Positions 10,791 through 21,671 of a stretch of DNA of 64,000 nt are shown one piece after another. Below the pieces are notes generated by a model, which ran no database searches, was not told the origin of the DNA, and worked only from the letters and a program-made list of their open reading frames with translations. Source of the stretch: Acanthacorydalis orientalis (taxonomy: Eukaryota > Arthropoda > Insecta > Megaloptera > Corydalidae); NCBI GenBank assembly GCA_034766995.1, contig CM068316.1, positions 27,101,606 to 27,165,605 of the forward strand, read 5' to 3'. How positions within the stretch are numbered: the stretch's first letter is position 1; every line of letters begins with the position of its first letter. The position numbers and the translations under genes are program-made.

Positions 10791-10825
10791 CATATATGTA
10801 TATATATATATATTATATGTATATG

Positions 10826-10856
<31 letters not shown>

Positions 10857-10859
10857 ATT

Positions 10860-10922
<63 letters not shown>

Positions 10923-11356
10923 GAATAAAAATGAGAAAGATTGTTTTTTATTAAATTATCAAAAAAATAATTAATTATTCAAAATTTTATTTTAACAAAA
11001 TTAAAGGAAATGAAATATCCATTTTCCTACTTTTTATTTTTTTATTAAAGAAAAAGAATTTTATAACAATAAAAACCTACATTTTTCGACATTCTGTCCG
11101 TAGGACAAAGTGACGAGTATCTATGGTCATGGGAAATGTTTCCTTGGTCAGCTTATAGGTTACAAGTTTAATTCATTATGTTTCGTTCTTAGCCATTTTT
11201 TATATTTAAATATATTGTCTTTCTATGTTTCTTTCTCTTTTTCGGTCATTTTTGACGGGCTGTACACTAGTAATTAAATAAAGTATACTGGTAAATAAAT
11301 TTTTATTTCGCTCAAGAAATATTAGCAGTTAACATAAAGTTATAAATGTACATATA

Positions 11357-11409
<53 letters not shown>

Positions 11410-11600
11410 GTATGTATGTATTATAACTACAGTTGACTTTAATAAAGGAATTTAACGGCTCATTATTCTGTTATAAATTCAGAAAACTTATAAATTTCTA
11501 ATGATAAAACATAAACGTTAATTTTATAAAACGTTAGATATCATTTAAATAAAAATTATTGTTTCAGCCACATAAGTATTTTAATTTTATATCACACAGA
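10601..11600. other. AT-rich stretch with two long (TA)n arrays
   Basis: (TA)n with TATG variants occupies 10721-10919 and 11351-11420. The overlapping frames at 10637-10954 are Tyr/Ile repeats and not genes. The unique parts between the arrays show nothing recognisable. Confidence 0.6.
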
Positions 11601-12070
11601 CACATTTCATCCTAAGTTTCGTGATAATAAATCTCCAAGGTCTGAGACACAGACGAGGATAAAACAGTAATGAAAAACATGACAATTAACATCGTATAAT
11701 ACGACCGGACAAGTTCTGCGCGACGAAATTGCACCCGAAGAATGTACACATTTGTATCTTGAAGACGGTAATAAAAATTGATCATTATTTTGGTGGGACG
11801 CAAGAGAATAACATACGACACGAGATAAAGTGCACATGAAGACAAAGCGGTCTCTGTTGTATAGTTTATCGATCACGACCAACTCGTTCATTTAAGTCTA
11901 CCGCGGGTCATTTCCGACATATTTACGACACGATGGCGGTTCGACGCTCTGATCTTCCTTTAAGAGCTGTGTGTAATAGAGCTCTACTTCACGACGAACC
12001 CCTTTTTAGAAGACCGCACAAAATTGTTTTGTAAATCTTTTTTCATTGCCGCGTGACCGACTGACGTGTG
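11600..12070. other. Island of balanced base composition, no recognised gene
   Basis: This 470-bp block is markedly less AT-rich than its neighbours and lacks microsatellite or transposon ends. It holds a 94-codon minus-strand frame (11607-11891), which has no family resemblance, and a short plus-strand frame starting ACACGATGGCGGTTCGACGC at about 11929 with 33 codons. It could be a host regulatory region or untranslated exon, or an old element. Confidence 0.35.
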
Positions 12071-12198
12071 AGCAATAATGTTCCTTTTTATTGAGAAAAC
12101 AGGTGATTTAGACACATAAAAAAATAATAGCATGTAGTTTTTTTACACATATCTTATCAACTAATGTCCATCAGATGGTAAGACACATTTATGTATTG

Positions 12199-12203
<5 letters not shown>

Positions 12204-12264
<61 letters not shown>
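12204..12264. repeat. (TA)n microsatellite
   Basis: TA array ending eight bases before the left end of the mariner at 12273. Confidence 0.95.
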
Positions 12265-12267
<3 letters not shown>

Positions 12268-12272
12268 TTATA

Positions 12273-13570
12273 CGAGGATGATTTGAAAAGTTTGCGGTTT
12301 AACATACAAGTGGGAGTAATACTTTAAATATTTGTGGCGCATTACAAAGTGATACCTATCTTATACATAACCTCAAAGCCTATAATAAATGTGCGAAGGA
12401 GTTTTTTTGTTGCAAACATCAATTTAGATAAAGTTCTTTTTGTGCCGTTGTTGAAATGGATAAAGTTGAACAACGTGCGGTGATAAAGTTTTTATCAAAA
12501 AAGGTTTAACGCCAACAGAAATATTTAATGAGATGAAAAATGCATTGGGTGATAGTGCACCTTCATATACAATCCTAAATAAATGGGCAGCTGATTTTAA
12601 ATATGGGCGTGCAAGCTTAGAAGATAAGCCGCATAGTGGACGTCCGAAAACTGCAACGACAGAAGAAATAATCCACAACGTGCATGACAATGTCTTACAC
12701 GATCAGCGATTGAAGGTGTCTGAAATTGCTAAGGTCGTGGGTGTCTCAGATGAACGCGTGTATCACATTCTAACTGAAGAGTTAGGTATGAAAGAGAGCT
12801 ATCGGCAAAATGACTCCCAAGTTTGCTAACATTTGATCATAAACGCATTCGAGTACAGATCTCCCAAGACTGTTTGGATCGAAAAGTGATACGAATGACG
12901 GCGATTTGTGACTACAGATAAGACTTGGATTCACCATTTACACTTCAGAGTTAAAACAACAATTAAAGCTATGGAAGCATGGTGATTCTCCGCCACCAAA
13001 AAAAGAAAAATAATTTTTATCCGCTGGAAAATTTATGGCTTCAATTTTTTGGGATGTTATTAATTGACTACTTTCTACAGGGTCAAACGATAACGGAAGA
13101 GTATTATGCTAAGCTTTTGGATCGACTCGATCAAACAATTTGTGTAAAAAGACCAAGCTTATCAAGGAAAAAAATCATGTTCGACTATGACAATGTACGT
13201 CTCCATACAAATGTTGTATCCATGGCAAAACTTGCTGAATTAAAGTACGATTTGTTGCTCCATCCGACTTATTCTCCAAATTTGGCCCTCTCAGATTTCC
13301 CAAATCCCCTCAGATTTCCCTCATCTGTACCCAAAACATAAAAAAATCTTTGGTGATAGGCGATTTCATCAGATGAAGAACTGATAGAAACAGTAAATAG
13401 CTTTGAGGGCCTCCAAGAAAAGGATTTCCGGGATGGGAAAAAGGGACTGAAGTATTACTGGATGAAGTGCATTGAAGTTTAGGAATATCATATTGAAAAA
13501 TAAAAGTTTTTTTAAAAATACAAGCTATATTCTTTCATAGTAAGGCCGCGAAATTTTCAGGTTGTCCTCG
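12273..13570 (+). mobile_element. Irritans-type mariner, full length but mutated
   Basis: A 1,298-bp element with TA at 12271-12272 and 13571-13572. The inverted termini are CGAGGATGATTTGAAAAGTT on the left and CGAGGACAACCTGAAAATTT on the right (reverse complement). The plus strand carries one transposase, broken by frameshifts and stops. Length and layout (about 180 bp of 5' and 90 bp of 3' untranslated sequence) are those of a complete mariner. Confidence 0.9.
12456..13480 (+). pseudogene. Irritans-type mariner transposase, frameshifted
   Basis: Starts at ATG 12456 with MDKVEQRAVIKFLSKK, then a one-base shift in an A/G run near 12503 moves the reading to the frame of 12533-12829, which holds the helix-turn-helix region (GDSAPSYTILNKWAADFKYG and RPKTATTEEIIHNVHDNVL; DERVYHILTEELGMK). 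Stops and shifts follow around the first Asp region (TDKTWIHHLHF near 12915; the usual TVDETW has Lys in place of Glu). The frame at 12979-13341 keeps the second Asp in FDYDNVRLHTNV and the third, 34 residues on, in SPNLALSDF. Not functional. Confidence 0.85.
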
Positions 13571-14179
13571 TATATACATATATATATATATTCAAGCATT
13601 TATTATTACAGAGATACAGATTTTTAAATAATTTAATGTTTTTACTTGGAACAAATATATATTTTTTTCGTTGTATACGAATATTACCAACTTTTGTAGA
13701 AAATATCTCTTATAACATGGTATTTTATTAATGTGAGTTCATGAATTACATTGCTCGTAGAAATGTAATGGCATTATACTGTTTATCATAATAAATAAAT
13801 TAATAAAGTAAATACACTTCCTCCTTTTTTTGTACAAGATTTTAAACTTTTAAAAAATGTGATATATAATTTACTTAACATTAAATAAAAAAATTGAAAA
13901 ATAAAACTTTATTCAGATTTTACGGTACCTGACTACTTAGAAGTAAAAGTGTATTAAATTTAGCATTCGGAGTTGTCATCCAAGTATATAATTTAACATA
14001 TTAAGCCCCGCTGCTGCGAGTATGCAACATTAATTTTGGAATTTTTTCTCTGCCAAAAACATTTTTATAACAGTAAAAATTGATTCAATAACAATAGAAA
14101 TTCATTATTAATTTTTAAGATATTTTCAAAGGTAAGAAAAAAATAGCGGAATGAATGTAGACTTTCAAAAGCCAGACTA

Positions 14180-14180
<1 letters not shown>
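13571..14180. other. AT-rich non-coding stretch
   Basis: A short TA run at 13573-13590, otherwise unique AT-rich sequence. CCCCGCTGCTGCGAGTATGC at 14007 resembles TCGCCGCTGTTGCGTATACA near 14628, which may be two remnants of one repeat flanking the microsatellite block. No gene seen. Confidence 0.4.
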
Positions 14181-14472
<292 letters not shown>

Positions 14473-14475
<3 letters not shown>

Positions 14476-15640
14476 AAAGGTGCAACGTTTTTCTCCACCC
14501 GAAGTATTTTAGCTACTATCACGTCATTTGATTGGGATTTTAATAAAATAAATGAACTTAAAATTTAAAATAGACTAGTTTTTATATTCACTTTGGAAAT
14601 ATTTTTTTTGATAATACTAACATTAGTCGCCGCTGTTGCGTATACACATCTCACTGTGGAAAACCGATGTTTTTAAGTTTTTTCTTTTTAACACCAAATT
14701 AATTAGAAGGAACTTACAACCAAACCATGTTAAGCGTTTTCAAAAATTCCTACGATTTAGAGTAGCGGCATTTGATGGATCAAATGAATTATCTAGAGGA
14801 TTAGTAGTCGGATAGTTACCTTACATAACAAAAATATGTTCCTTGTCATAAAAAGAAATATCATCAATTACACAATTTAATACAAAACTATAATTGAAAT
14901 ATATTAACATTTATATAAACACAGTGAAGACGCTATGAAGGTGGATTAAAAGCGAATAAAGAATATGGAATAAGTATTCTTAAAGCTGATCAGTAATTGT
15001 ATGCATAAAAATGAATTGTTCATGATTGATTTAAGAGAAGTATCAGAAGGAAACAGAAAGATAGGACGAAGCACAGAATTGTCTTAAAAAAATAAGTAGA
15101 GGAGCAGTTAATGTTAAAGACGAAAATACGATTTAGCCCGAAAATAAAAAAAAATTATCATACAGTGCAACATAAAATAAACAAGATGAGGTTTAAAAAG
15201 GATGAGAAACATAATCTTTAAAAATTGTAGACCAGGCTATACATGGTAAAATTAATCGTTTTTGGTACGTCATCCTAAAATATATTTTCATATGACTTAA
15301 AATTTTACGGCTACTTGAGCTTCAGTAAGCGAAATAAAGAGGAGTACATCACTAATAATAGTGCACTAGTAATATTTTATTAACGGTATAAAAATATAAG
15401 ATGCAATACAGTCAATTATTTCCGATGTCTTTGTATATTATTGTTTAGAAAACTTTCTTAATCACTAATTGAAAAATGTATAAAAAAAAATAAAAAACAA
15501 TGTGCAAAAATTGTATTGACGTATAGTAATAATTGTGGAATATAATACTTCTCAAATAGTTAACTTCCATACCTGTTAAGAATACTTCTATTGTAGAATG
15601 AATACAGTTTACTGTTTATGTAGCACAAGTAATATTTAAC
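14473..15640. other. AT-rich non-coding stretch
   Basis: Unique sequence without recognisable element ends or domains. Purine-rich segments around 15040-15250 look degenerate and have stops in all frames. Confidence 0.45.
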
Positions 15641-15686
15641 TTCGAGTATCGAAAATGAAGCCGGTAGAAAAAATAAACGTAGCCAT

Positions 15687-15838
15687 TATATAAAAGTGTG
15701 AATCAGTACAGAGAAGCTATCAATGTGGCTATAAAATGAGAGCGTGACGGGATGACGAACTCCAGTCTTGAAGAAGTTACGGTCAATTACGTCTTGTGAA
15801 ACTGCACTCTACGATTTCAAGATGTTTCATCGACCACT
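15687..15838 (+). promoter_or_regulatory. Candidate host core promoter and short first coding exon
   Basis: Two TATA boxes, TATATAAAAG at 15687-15696 and TATAAAA at 15730-15736, are followed by CTCCAGTC, about 35 bases after the second. Downstream lies an in-context ATG at 15822. The frame runs 17 bases (ATGTTTCATCGACCACT) to a perfect splice donor GTAAGT at 15839-15844. The stretch is less AT-rich than its surroundings and belongs to no transposon that I recognise. A very short first coding exon after a TATA promoter is common in insect secreted and cuticle protein genes. I cannot identify exon 2, so this stays a candidate. Confidence 0.35.
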
Positions 15839-16089
15839 GTAAGTAGTTTTAACCGCGTAAGTATATAGTTTAAGTTATACGGATCACAATTTCTGATCAT
15901 CTTGACTGGAGTGCTCTGGTTTCACTGCACAGTTCATGGGTTGCTAGAAAAGAAACGCGTTGATCGTTGGAATACGAAGGATGATAATGCAATGTGTCAT
16001 TTCTGATAAAGTGAGTTTTGTCAACATTAAATCAGAACGTAGGTTAGTATTTGTTGATGTTAATAAAATTTAATATCAAATTAAAATCA

Positions 16090-17234
16090 TATATTGATTT
16101 TCGGATGACATCCGAAGTTACATGACAAATTTTGATTCTGATATTATGACAAATCTCGTCGTCACCTGCAGCTCGGGTCTGATAGGCCCTCGCAGTAACC
16201 TGATCTCCGAACGTATACGCTCACGGTTTATGTCGCTCTTAACCCTGGATGCTCTGTAGGGTACATTTTCTCGAAGTGATGGAGCAGTTTTCCAAGGCTC
16301 CCGAGGGAAGCGCTTCGTAGTGGAGAATCAGCGGAGCTCCAGGTTGGCCGGTGGAGACAAACCTCTTACTGACTCGTTTTGTGTGGTGTACGCCGGATCA
16401 CAGACCATTCATCTCCTCGCACTACGCTTTCAGCAGACTAGGCCGCTGGAAGCGGTAGTGTTCGACGACGAGGTCGTTCGTGCCTAGCCCGCGGACTGGA
16501 GCGTTGTCGCTGGCAAATGTCCTTGCATGTGCAGCGCGGGCATGAAGAGCCCTTGCTTTGCTTAAGTACCGAGCGTATGCCCTCACGACTCGAATTGGTC
16601 ATATTCCTGGTGTGTTGCATGGAACGGTATACCTCTCTTATGGTGGAGCATTTTTCGTCACCCCCTCCAGGAGTTCGCCTCTTGGTGTTAAGTTAGCGTA
16701 ATTCCAGGTCGGCCAATGAAGGCAGACCTCTTACTGACTTTTATTTTTGGCTGGCGCCAGGTCAGTGACCATCGACCGCCTCGCACTGCGCCAACAGCAG
16801 GTTAGGCCGCTGATGAGAGCAGTGTTCGGCGACAAGGCCGTTTGTTTTCAGTCCATGGACCAGGGCGTTGTCGCTGGATCTCGCCTCCCCGTACAAACGG
16901 CTAGCTTGTCGACGGACAAACTCGTCAATCGTAGGGAGGCGAAGATCCCGGTGAATGACAAATGCAATGAAATATGCGACTTTGTAGAACAAACCAGTCA
17001 ATATAACTGTGAGAGCGATTCCATAGACATATGCGAAACGATAAGATATATGCCTTACGAGCGAAGCTAGTCAGTGGAGCGACTGGTGAACGAGCCCTCC
17101 GGGGGTAATCGAGCATTGCGAGTAGGAGGAAGACTCTCCTGATCTATTTAAAAAAGTTCTGTAAAATTTCACTAAAAAATCTGCAGACATTTTAAATGAA
17201 ATTATTATTAATGATGACACCCGAAGTTACACGA
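16090..17234 (+). repeat. GC-core repeat family, copy 2, split by an 800-bp insert
   Basis: The motif GATGACATCCGAAGTTACAT at 16106 starts this copy. It is broken at 16155 and resumes at 16955 (AATATGCGACTTTGTAGAAC...), running into a GC core at 17060-17150 (GAGCGAAGC, TCCGGGGGTAATCGAGC, GCGAGTAGG, CTGATCTATTTAAA). A second copy follows head to tail from 17214. Confidence 0.6.
16155..16954 (+). mobile_element. Insert made of two ~364-bp tandem units, 9-bp target duplication
   Basis: An 800-bp, GC-richer block flanked by ATGACAAAT at 16146-16154 and 16955-16963. Inside, two diverged direct repeats are offset by about 363-365 bp. GCAGCTCGGG at 16168 pairs with GCAGCGCGGG at 16531, and CCAGGTTGGCC at 16339 pairs with CCAGGTCGGCC at 16704. 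Shared blocks continue to CTGGAGCGTTGTCGCTGG-like sequence at the end of each unit. No long frame encodes a known protein and there is no poly(A). The type of element is unknown. Confidence 0.55.
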
Positions 17235-17326
17235 ACTTTTTACGAACAATTATGATAATGATGTACAACTTTATAAAATAAGTACGTTGCAATATATCTG
17301 AGAGAATGATTATATAGACATACTAA

Positions 17327-17370
<44 letters not shown>

Positions 17371-17480
17371 TAGTGAGCGAATATACGCGATATGAGCGAA
17401 ACGAGCAGGGGCGGAACCTCCAGTCGTCGGCGAACGAAGCGAGTAAGTGGCAGAGTCCTTTTTTATGTAAAACAATTGGT
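17235..17480 (+). repeat. GC-core repeat family, copy 3
   Basis: Follows copy 2 in the same orientation: GCAATATATCTGAGAGAATG, then (TA)n at 17330-17367, then the core (ATATACGCGATATGAGCGAA, GGGGCGGAACC, GAACGAAGCGAGTAAGTGG). The arrangement equals that of 10330-10600. Confidence 0.6.
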
Positions 17481-17516
17481 TAATTTCATCATTTGTACAT
17501 CGTAACATTGATAGTA

Positions 17517-17530
17517 GGTAGGAATGTAGG

Positions 17531-17595
<65 letters not shown>

Positions 17596-17608
17596 CTACA
17601 TTCCCACT
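17517..17608. repeat. Hairpin with (TA)n loop
   Basis: GGAATGTAGGTA at 17520 and its near reverse complement TATGTATCTACATTCC at 17589-17604 enclose a (TA)n array at 17532-17591. Confidence 0.55.
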
Positions 17609-18133
17609 CGAGATACTTCGAGAAAACTATTTATCTGTACGTTTTAAAAAATGTTACATAACACTCCTATTATTTTTCTTCTAGATTCAGAAAGAACTCG
17701 CTAGTTTCTGTAAGTGAAATAAATCTAAGGTAAGCTTTTCGTACAAAAACTTATGTAGGATATCAGTTGTTTCGTTGCAAAACCAATTTCCGATTGACAA
17801 TGCTATGTTAAGAGTAAGAGAAAACATTTATAGATAATATGAAAAAGTATTTCAAGTTAAACTCTACAATATTCTACAATTATTTTCGCTTGTATTTTTA
17901 TATTTTGATTAATATAGAAAATGATGTTTATATTTTCTTTTCGAACTATCTGTATTCTTACAATTTCAATTATTTAATGAGAAGTTGGCAACAATATGTT
18001 GCTTTGCACTTTTGTATGGTTATAGTACTTTCTTTGCTAATTTTATATCTGTCCTTTTTAATTATAACAACAAAGTATATTAGTATTAAAAATAAATAAG
18101 AATATAATAACGGTTATTACATAAATGTAAATA
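17609..18133. other. AT-rich non-coding stretch
   Basis: Nothing recognised. The plus-strand frame at 17839-18099 (86 codons) is hydrophobic and Tyr/Phe-rich, as expected from AT-rich noise, without a signal peptide plus mature-domain pattern. Confidence 0.4.
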
Positions 18134-18698
18134 TTAGGTTGGTAGAAAATTAATTAATTACAGTTTAAAACCTTCAAATTCATACACATCTTTCTCAGCT
18201 AGCTGTTCCAAGTAGTCCAGAACTGTTGGATGACTAACGCCTAACTTTTCTGCAATCTCTCGAATTGTTGTGTATGGTTCTGATTCAACTAACGTCTTTA
18301 GTTGATCGTTAGGGACGTCGTAAGGACGTTCCGCAACCTTCTCCATCCTCAAGGATCTCGTCTCCAGCACAAATTTTTAGAAATAATTTTTACACCGTAC
18401 ATTCCTTAACAATACCCATACCAAAAGCATCGTTTAATTTACGAGCAGTTTCTGCTGCTTTACCATCCGTTTTGAACTCATACAGAAGATTGCTCTTATT
18501 CTTATTCTTTTTCATCTTTAATTCAATAGTCTAATTTGAAGTAAAATTAGAAATGAAATCAAAGTCGATGTTACAAAAATACAGACCGATAAATACACTT
18601 TAAAATGATATTAAAATGAACACGACGAAATGATATTTTCATTGAAAAAATAAGATTAGAATTCAGAAAAAAAAATTGTAATTATTTTCCTACCACAA
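18134..18698 (-). mobile_element. Mariner-derived MITE (~563-bp family), copy 1
   Basis: 565 bp with TA on both sides (18132-18133, 18699-18700). The left terminus is TTAGGTTGGTAGAAAATTAA; the right terminus in reverse complement is TTGTGGTAGGAAAATAATTA. It keeps the mariner 5' untranslated region and about 118 codons of helix-turn-helix region, then jumps to the last few codons. The same deletion is present at 26135 and 35726. Confidence 0.85.
18158..18515 (-). pseudogene. Mariner helix-turn-helix remnant in the MITE
   Basis: The start is at 18513-18515 (MKKNKNKSNLLYEFKTDGKA). The last open part, 18158-18370, reads VAERPYDVPNDQLKTLVESE, then IREIAEKLGVSHPTVLDYLE, and joins directly to KDVYEFEGFKL and a stop. 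The second helix-turn-helix is well preserved; the catalytic domain is absent. If translated, such a protein could bind mariner ends without cutting, but frame breaks upstream make a full-length product unlikely. Confidence 0.75.
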
Positions 18699-19175
18699 TA
18701 ATATTTATCTATATTTACCTCTATAGTTTATAAATGTAGATATATGTACAAAGAATAATTAAATCAAAACAAAACAAATCAACAAGTTTTCCATAAATAG
18801 AATATATTAGCGTTTAACATGCAAGACAACTCGTTCATTCTTAATTCGGAAAAGTTAATTAACTTGAAAAGATCTAGTAATTAAATGTACATTACAGCTC
18901 CGAAACTAACGGCAAATGTTAAATCAATGGATATTGATATTTATAACATATCCTGTATATTCGTTATTAATTTTATACGTTTCTATTAATAATTTACGTT
19001 TCTACTAATTACTTACGTTTGACCAAATAATTTAATTGAAACAATTTAATTAGGAAAGTGATGTTCGTATTACTGAAAATTTATGAATATTTGATGAGAC
19101 GTTTCGCATTTAAATTATTTTAGTCATTATTCCGAGGGTTGTATCTATAACTGTGTTTGTAAACAGAAATTTATT

Positions 19176-19238
<63 letters not shown>

Positions 19239-19917
19239 AATTTGACATATCTGGATGTGAAAGGATCATTGTGTATTGTACGTATACAAATTATATAATT
19301 ATAATCATTTTTTATAAAAAAAATTTATGTAAAAATATAAATTAAATATTACAAAATATTTTTAAACATAATTATTATTTTAAATTTCTTATGAGCTTCA
19401 ATTTAAATACTTGGGCTTTAAATCAAACATAAAATATTGATTCAGTTGTGTACGTTGTTTTAAATTTAATAGATATTGCGTGAACTAGTAACTTTTCTAA
19501 TTTGAATTAACCACTTAATTGGTTATGTGGAATATATCAGTGTTGCTCATTTTTTATCCGCGCAAACTACCCACTTAAAAGGTTAAGAATGGATTAGCAG
19601 TGATTGAGTACTAATGGTGAATAGTCACTGATGTCTGAAAGTAGTCAATATATTTAAGAAATTGTACTTCCTCACGTAGAATAATTTAATAAGTAATACA
19701 TCTTAAAATTCCTCAGCTGTTTGTCATTAATCAGTGATTACTGTCGTTTTCTCCTTTTTTTTGTTGCTGAACACAACAGACGAAATCTGATAACAACTGG
19801 ACAAGTGTGAGGAATGTCAGTATATTCACTATATTATATATTTATTTTTATAATAGAATATCTGATAACCTAGAAATTAATATTTAAGGATAGAAAAAAT
19901 TTAAATTTAGTGTTGTA
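18699..19917. other. AT-rich non-coding stretch with (TA)n
   Basis: (TA)n at 19178-19236. ACGTTTCTATTAATAATTT near 18978 is followed by a similar ACGTTTCTACTAATTACTT, a small tandem duplication. No gene seen. Confidence 0.45.
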
Positions 19918-20656
19918 TTGGGTATTGGAATTAAGTCGTAGCGTTTTCTTCATGAAAAAGATCGTTTATTTTAAATGAAATTGAAAAAAACATATCATTC
20001 AAAGTATTGTCCATCGTTATCCACTACTTTTTCCCATCTTTCGGGCAGGAGATGAATACCACGTCGGAGCAACGGCTCGTCTTTAGATGCAATCTACGAA
20101 TCGACCAATTTTTTGCAATCTTCATAACAAGTGACCTTCTGCCCAGACATGCCATGACTCATCGATCGAAACAAGTGGTAATCAGAAGGAGCAGTATCTG
20201 GAGAATACGGCCGGTGGGGTAGGACTTCCCGTTTGAGCGTTTCCAAGTATGTTTTGACCGGTTTTGCGACGTGCAGATGAGCATTGCCGTGCTGCAAAAT
20301 CACTTTGTCGTGCCTTTCAAAGTATTCCGGTCGTTTTTCCTTCAATGCACGACTCAAGCGTATCAATTGTAGTCGGTAGCGATCCCCAGTAATGGTTTCA
20401 TTCGGTTTGAGCAGCTCATAGTTGATCACACCCTTATGATCCCACCAAATACAGAGCATGTGCTTGGATCCATGGAAATTTGGCTTCGCCGCTGGTGTTG
20501 ATGGTTGGCCGGGCTTAACCCATGACTTTCTGCGCTTTAGATTGTCGTAGTTGATCCACTTTTCATCGCCCGTGACAATTCGATACAAAAATCTCTTCCT
20601 TTTCTCTCGTTGAAGCGTCTCTTGGTAAAACGCTACGAATTAATTCCAACACCTAA
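19918..20656 (-). mobile_element. Mauritiana-type mariner, 5' half deleted
   Basis: 739 bp with TA at 19916-19917 and 20657-20658. Termini: TTGGGTATTGGAATTAAGTC on the left, TTAGGTGTTGGAATTAATTC on the right in reverse complement, followed by CGTAGCG(T)TTT. The helix-turn-helix coding half is missing: the right terminus runs almost straight into codons just before the first catalytic Asp. Confidence 0.85.
20013..20635 (-). pseudogene. Mauritiana-type mariner transposase, catalytic half only
   Basis: Opens with TLQREKRKRFLYRIVTGDEK, containing the first catalytic Asp, then RRKSWVKPGQPSTPAAKPNF, MLCIWWDHKGVINYELLKPN and ETITGDRYRLQL. The second motif reads LQHGNAHLHVAKP: the usual HDNA Asp is Gly, so the active site is broken. 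The third Asp is present in SPDTAPSDYHLFRSM, 34 residues on. A stop follows KKLVDS, after which the frame continues IASKDEPLLRRGIHLLPERW. Closely resembles the Mos1 group in these blocks. Confidence 0.85.
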
Positions 20657-21338
20657 TACTTTTTGCAAACAATATCCATTGAAATGTAATGTATATTTTT
20701 TAAAAAGTTGATGAATATATTTTTAATATATTATAAATATTTTTTATTTATTTTTATACTTAATATTCATAATAATTTGAATATAAACTGTCAACAAAAA
20801 TTGTCAATATAAAATTAAGACGTATACAATTTTATATGAAAACCTATTTAATGTACTCACCGGCGTGTTTGTGAAATTATTTAGTGAAACTGAAACGCAG
20901 GGACGGATATTGAATGAAAAAGGTAATTAGTAGCATGCCAATTAGTGCGCTGATGTGTGTTACTTCAGTGTGGGATTAAATTTAATGAAGTATGAAATAC
21001 AGGTGTAAAAAGGCTCAATTATTGAATACTTTTAATTGACATTTGATTATTTTCATAGAATTTTCTCTATCGTTATGATCAATTGAAAATATTGATTACT
21101 ATTTATATGTTAAAATATAATTTGCTTATTAAGCCTAAATTGTAATTAAAAAAATAATTGATGACTTTAAATGGTTGTGTATCGGTGCTTCTACTAGTCA
21201 TTAAATGACACTAATGAAAAATAGCACGTTTTAATTGAAAACAAGGTTTTCATTCAAAAAAAGAATTTTATTAAATAAAATAAATATGTTTATAAAAGTA
21301 TAATTAAACAAATCAACGTTCAACATTATTAGTTATTA
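20657..21338. other. AT-rich non-coding stretch
   Basis: Unique AT-rich sequence; the near-palindrome GTCATTAAATGAC at 21198 is the only structure noticed. Confidence 0.4.
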
Positions 21339-21544
21339 TTAGATTGGTAGAAAATAATTGCAGTTTATGACCTTCAAATTCATATACATTTTTTAATTTT
21401 TGTGGTTTCAAGTGGTTCAGAACTGTTGGATGATTGACGCCTAACGATGGACAATACTTTGAATGATATGTTTTTTTCAATTTCATTTAAAATAAACGAT
21501 CTTTTTTCATGAAGAAAACGCTACGAATTAATTCTAACACCCAA
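21339..21544. mobile_element. Chimera of two mariner ends
   Basis: A 206-bp unit with TA at both sides. The left ~105 bp is the 3' terminal part of the cecropia-type MITE (TTAGATTGGTAGAAAATAAT, through AGAACTGTTGGATGATTGAC). At about 21444 it switches to the 3' terminal part of the mauritiana-type mariner in inverse orientation (GATGGACAATACTTTGAATG ... AACGCTACGAATTAATTCTA), ending at the TIR. So two heterologous 3' ends face each other. Confidence 0.75.
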
Positions 21545-21608
21545 TATTTTGAATGAATAGATTTTTGAAATTCTATATGATAAAATAATGTTTGTATTTG
21601 TGCATATA

Positions 21609-21610
<2 letters not shown>

Positions 21611-21641
<31 letters not shown>
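21611..21641. repeat. (TA)n microsatellite
   Basis: Short TA array upstream of the RTE fragment. Confidence 0.9.
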
Positions 21642-21649
<8 letters not shown>

Positions 21650-21671
21650 TTTCTCCGATATCATTTACTGC

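Noticed and set aside
10637..10954. 105-codon plus-strand frame (also 10671-10922)
   Set aside because: Almost entirely Tyr/Ile from (TA)n; an artefact of the microsatellite.
11607..11891. 94-codon minus-strand frame as a gene
   Set aside because: No family resemblance, no splice or promoter support; kept only as part of an island of unusual composition.
16747..17070. 107-codon plus-strand frame as a gene
   Set aside because: Spans the junction between the tandem-dimer insert and the GC-core repeat; not a single coding unit.
17839..18099. 86-codon hydrophobic frame as a membrane protein
   Set aside because: Composition is what AT-rich noise gives; no conserved pattern or gene signals.
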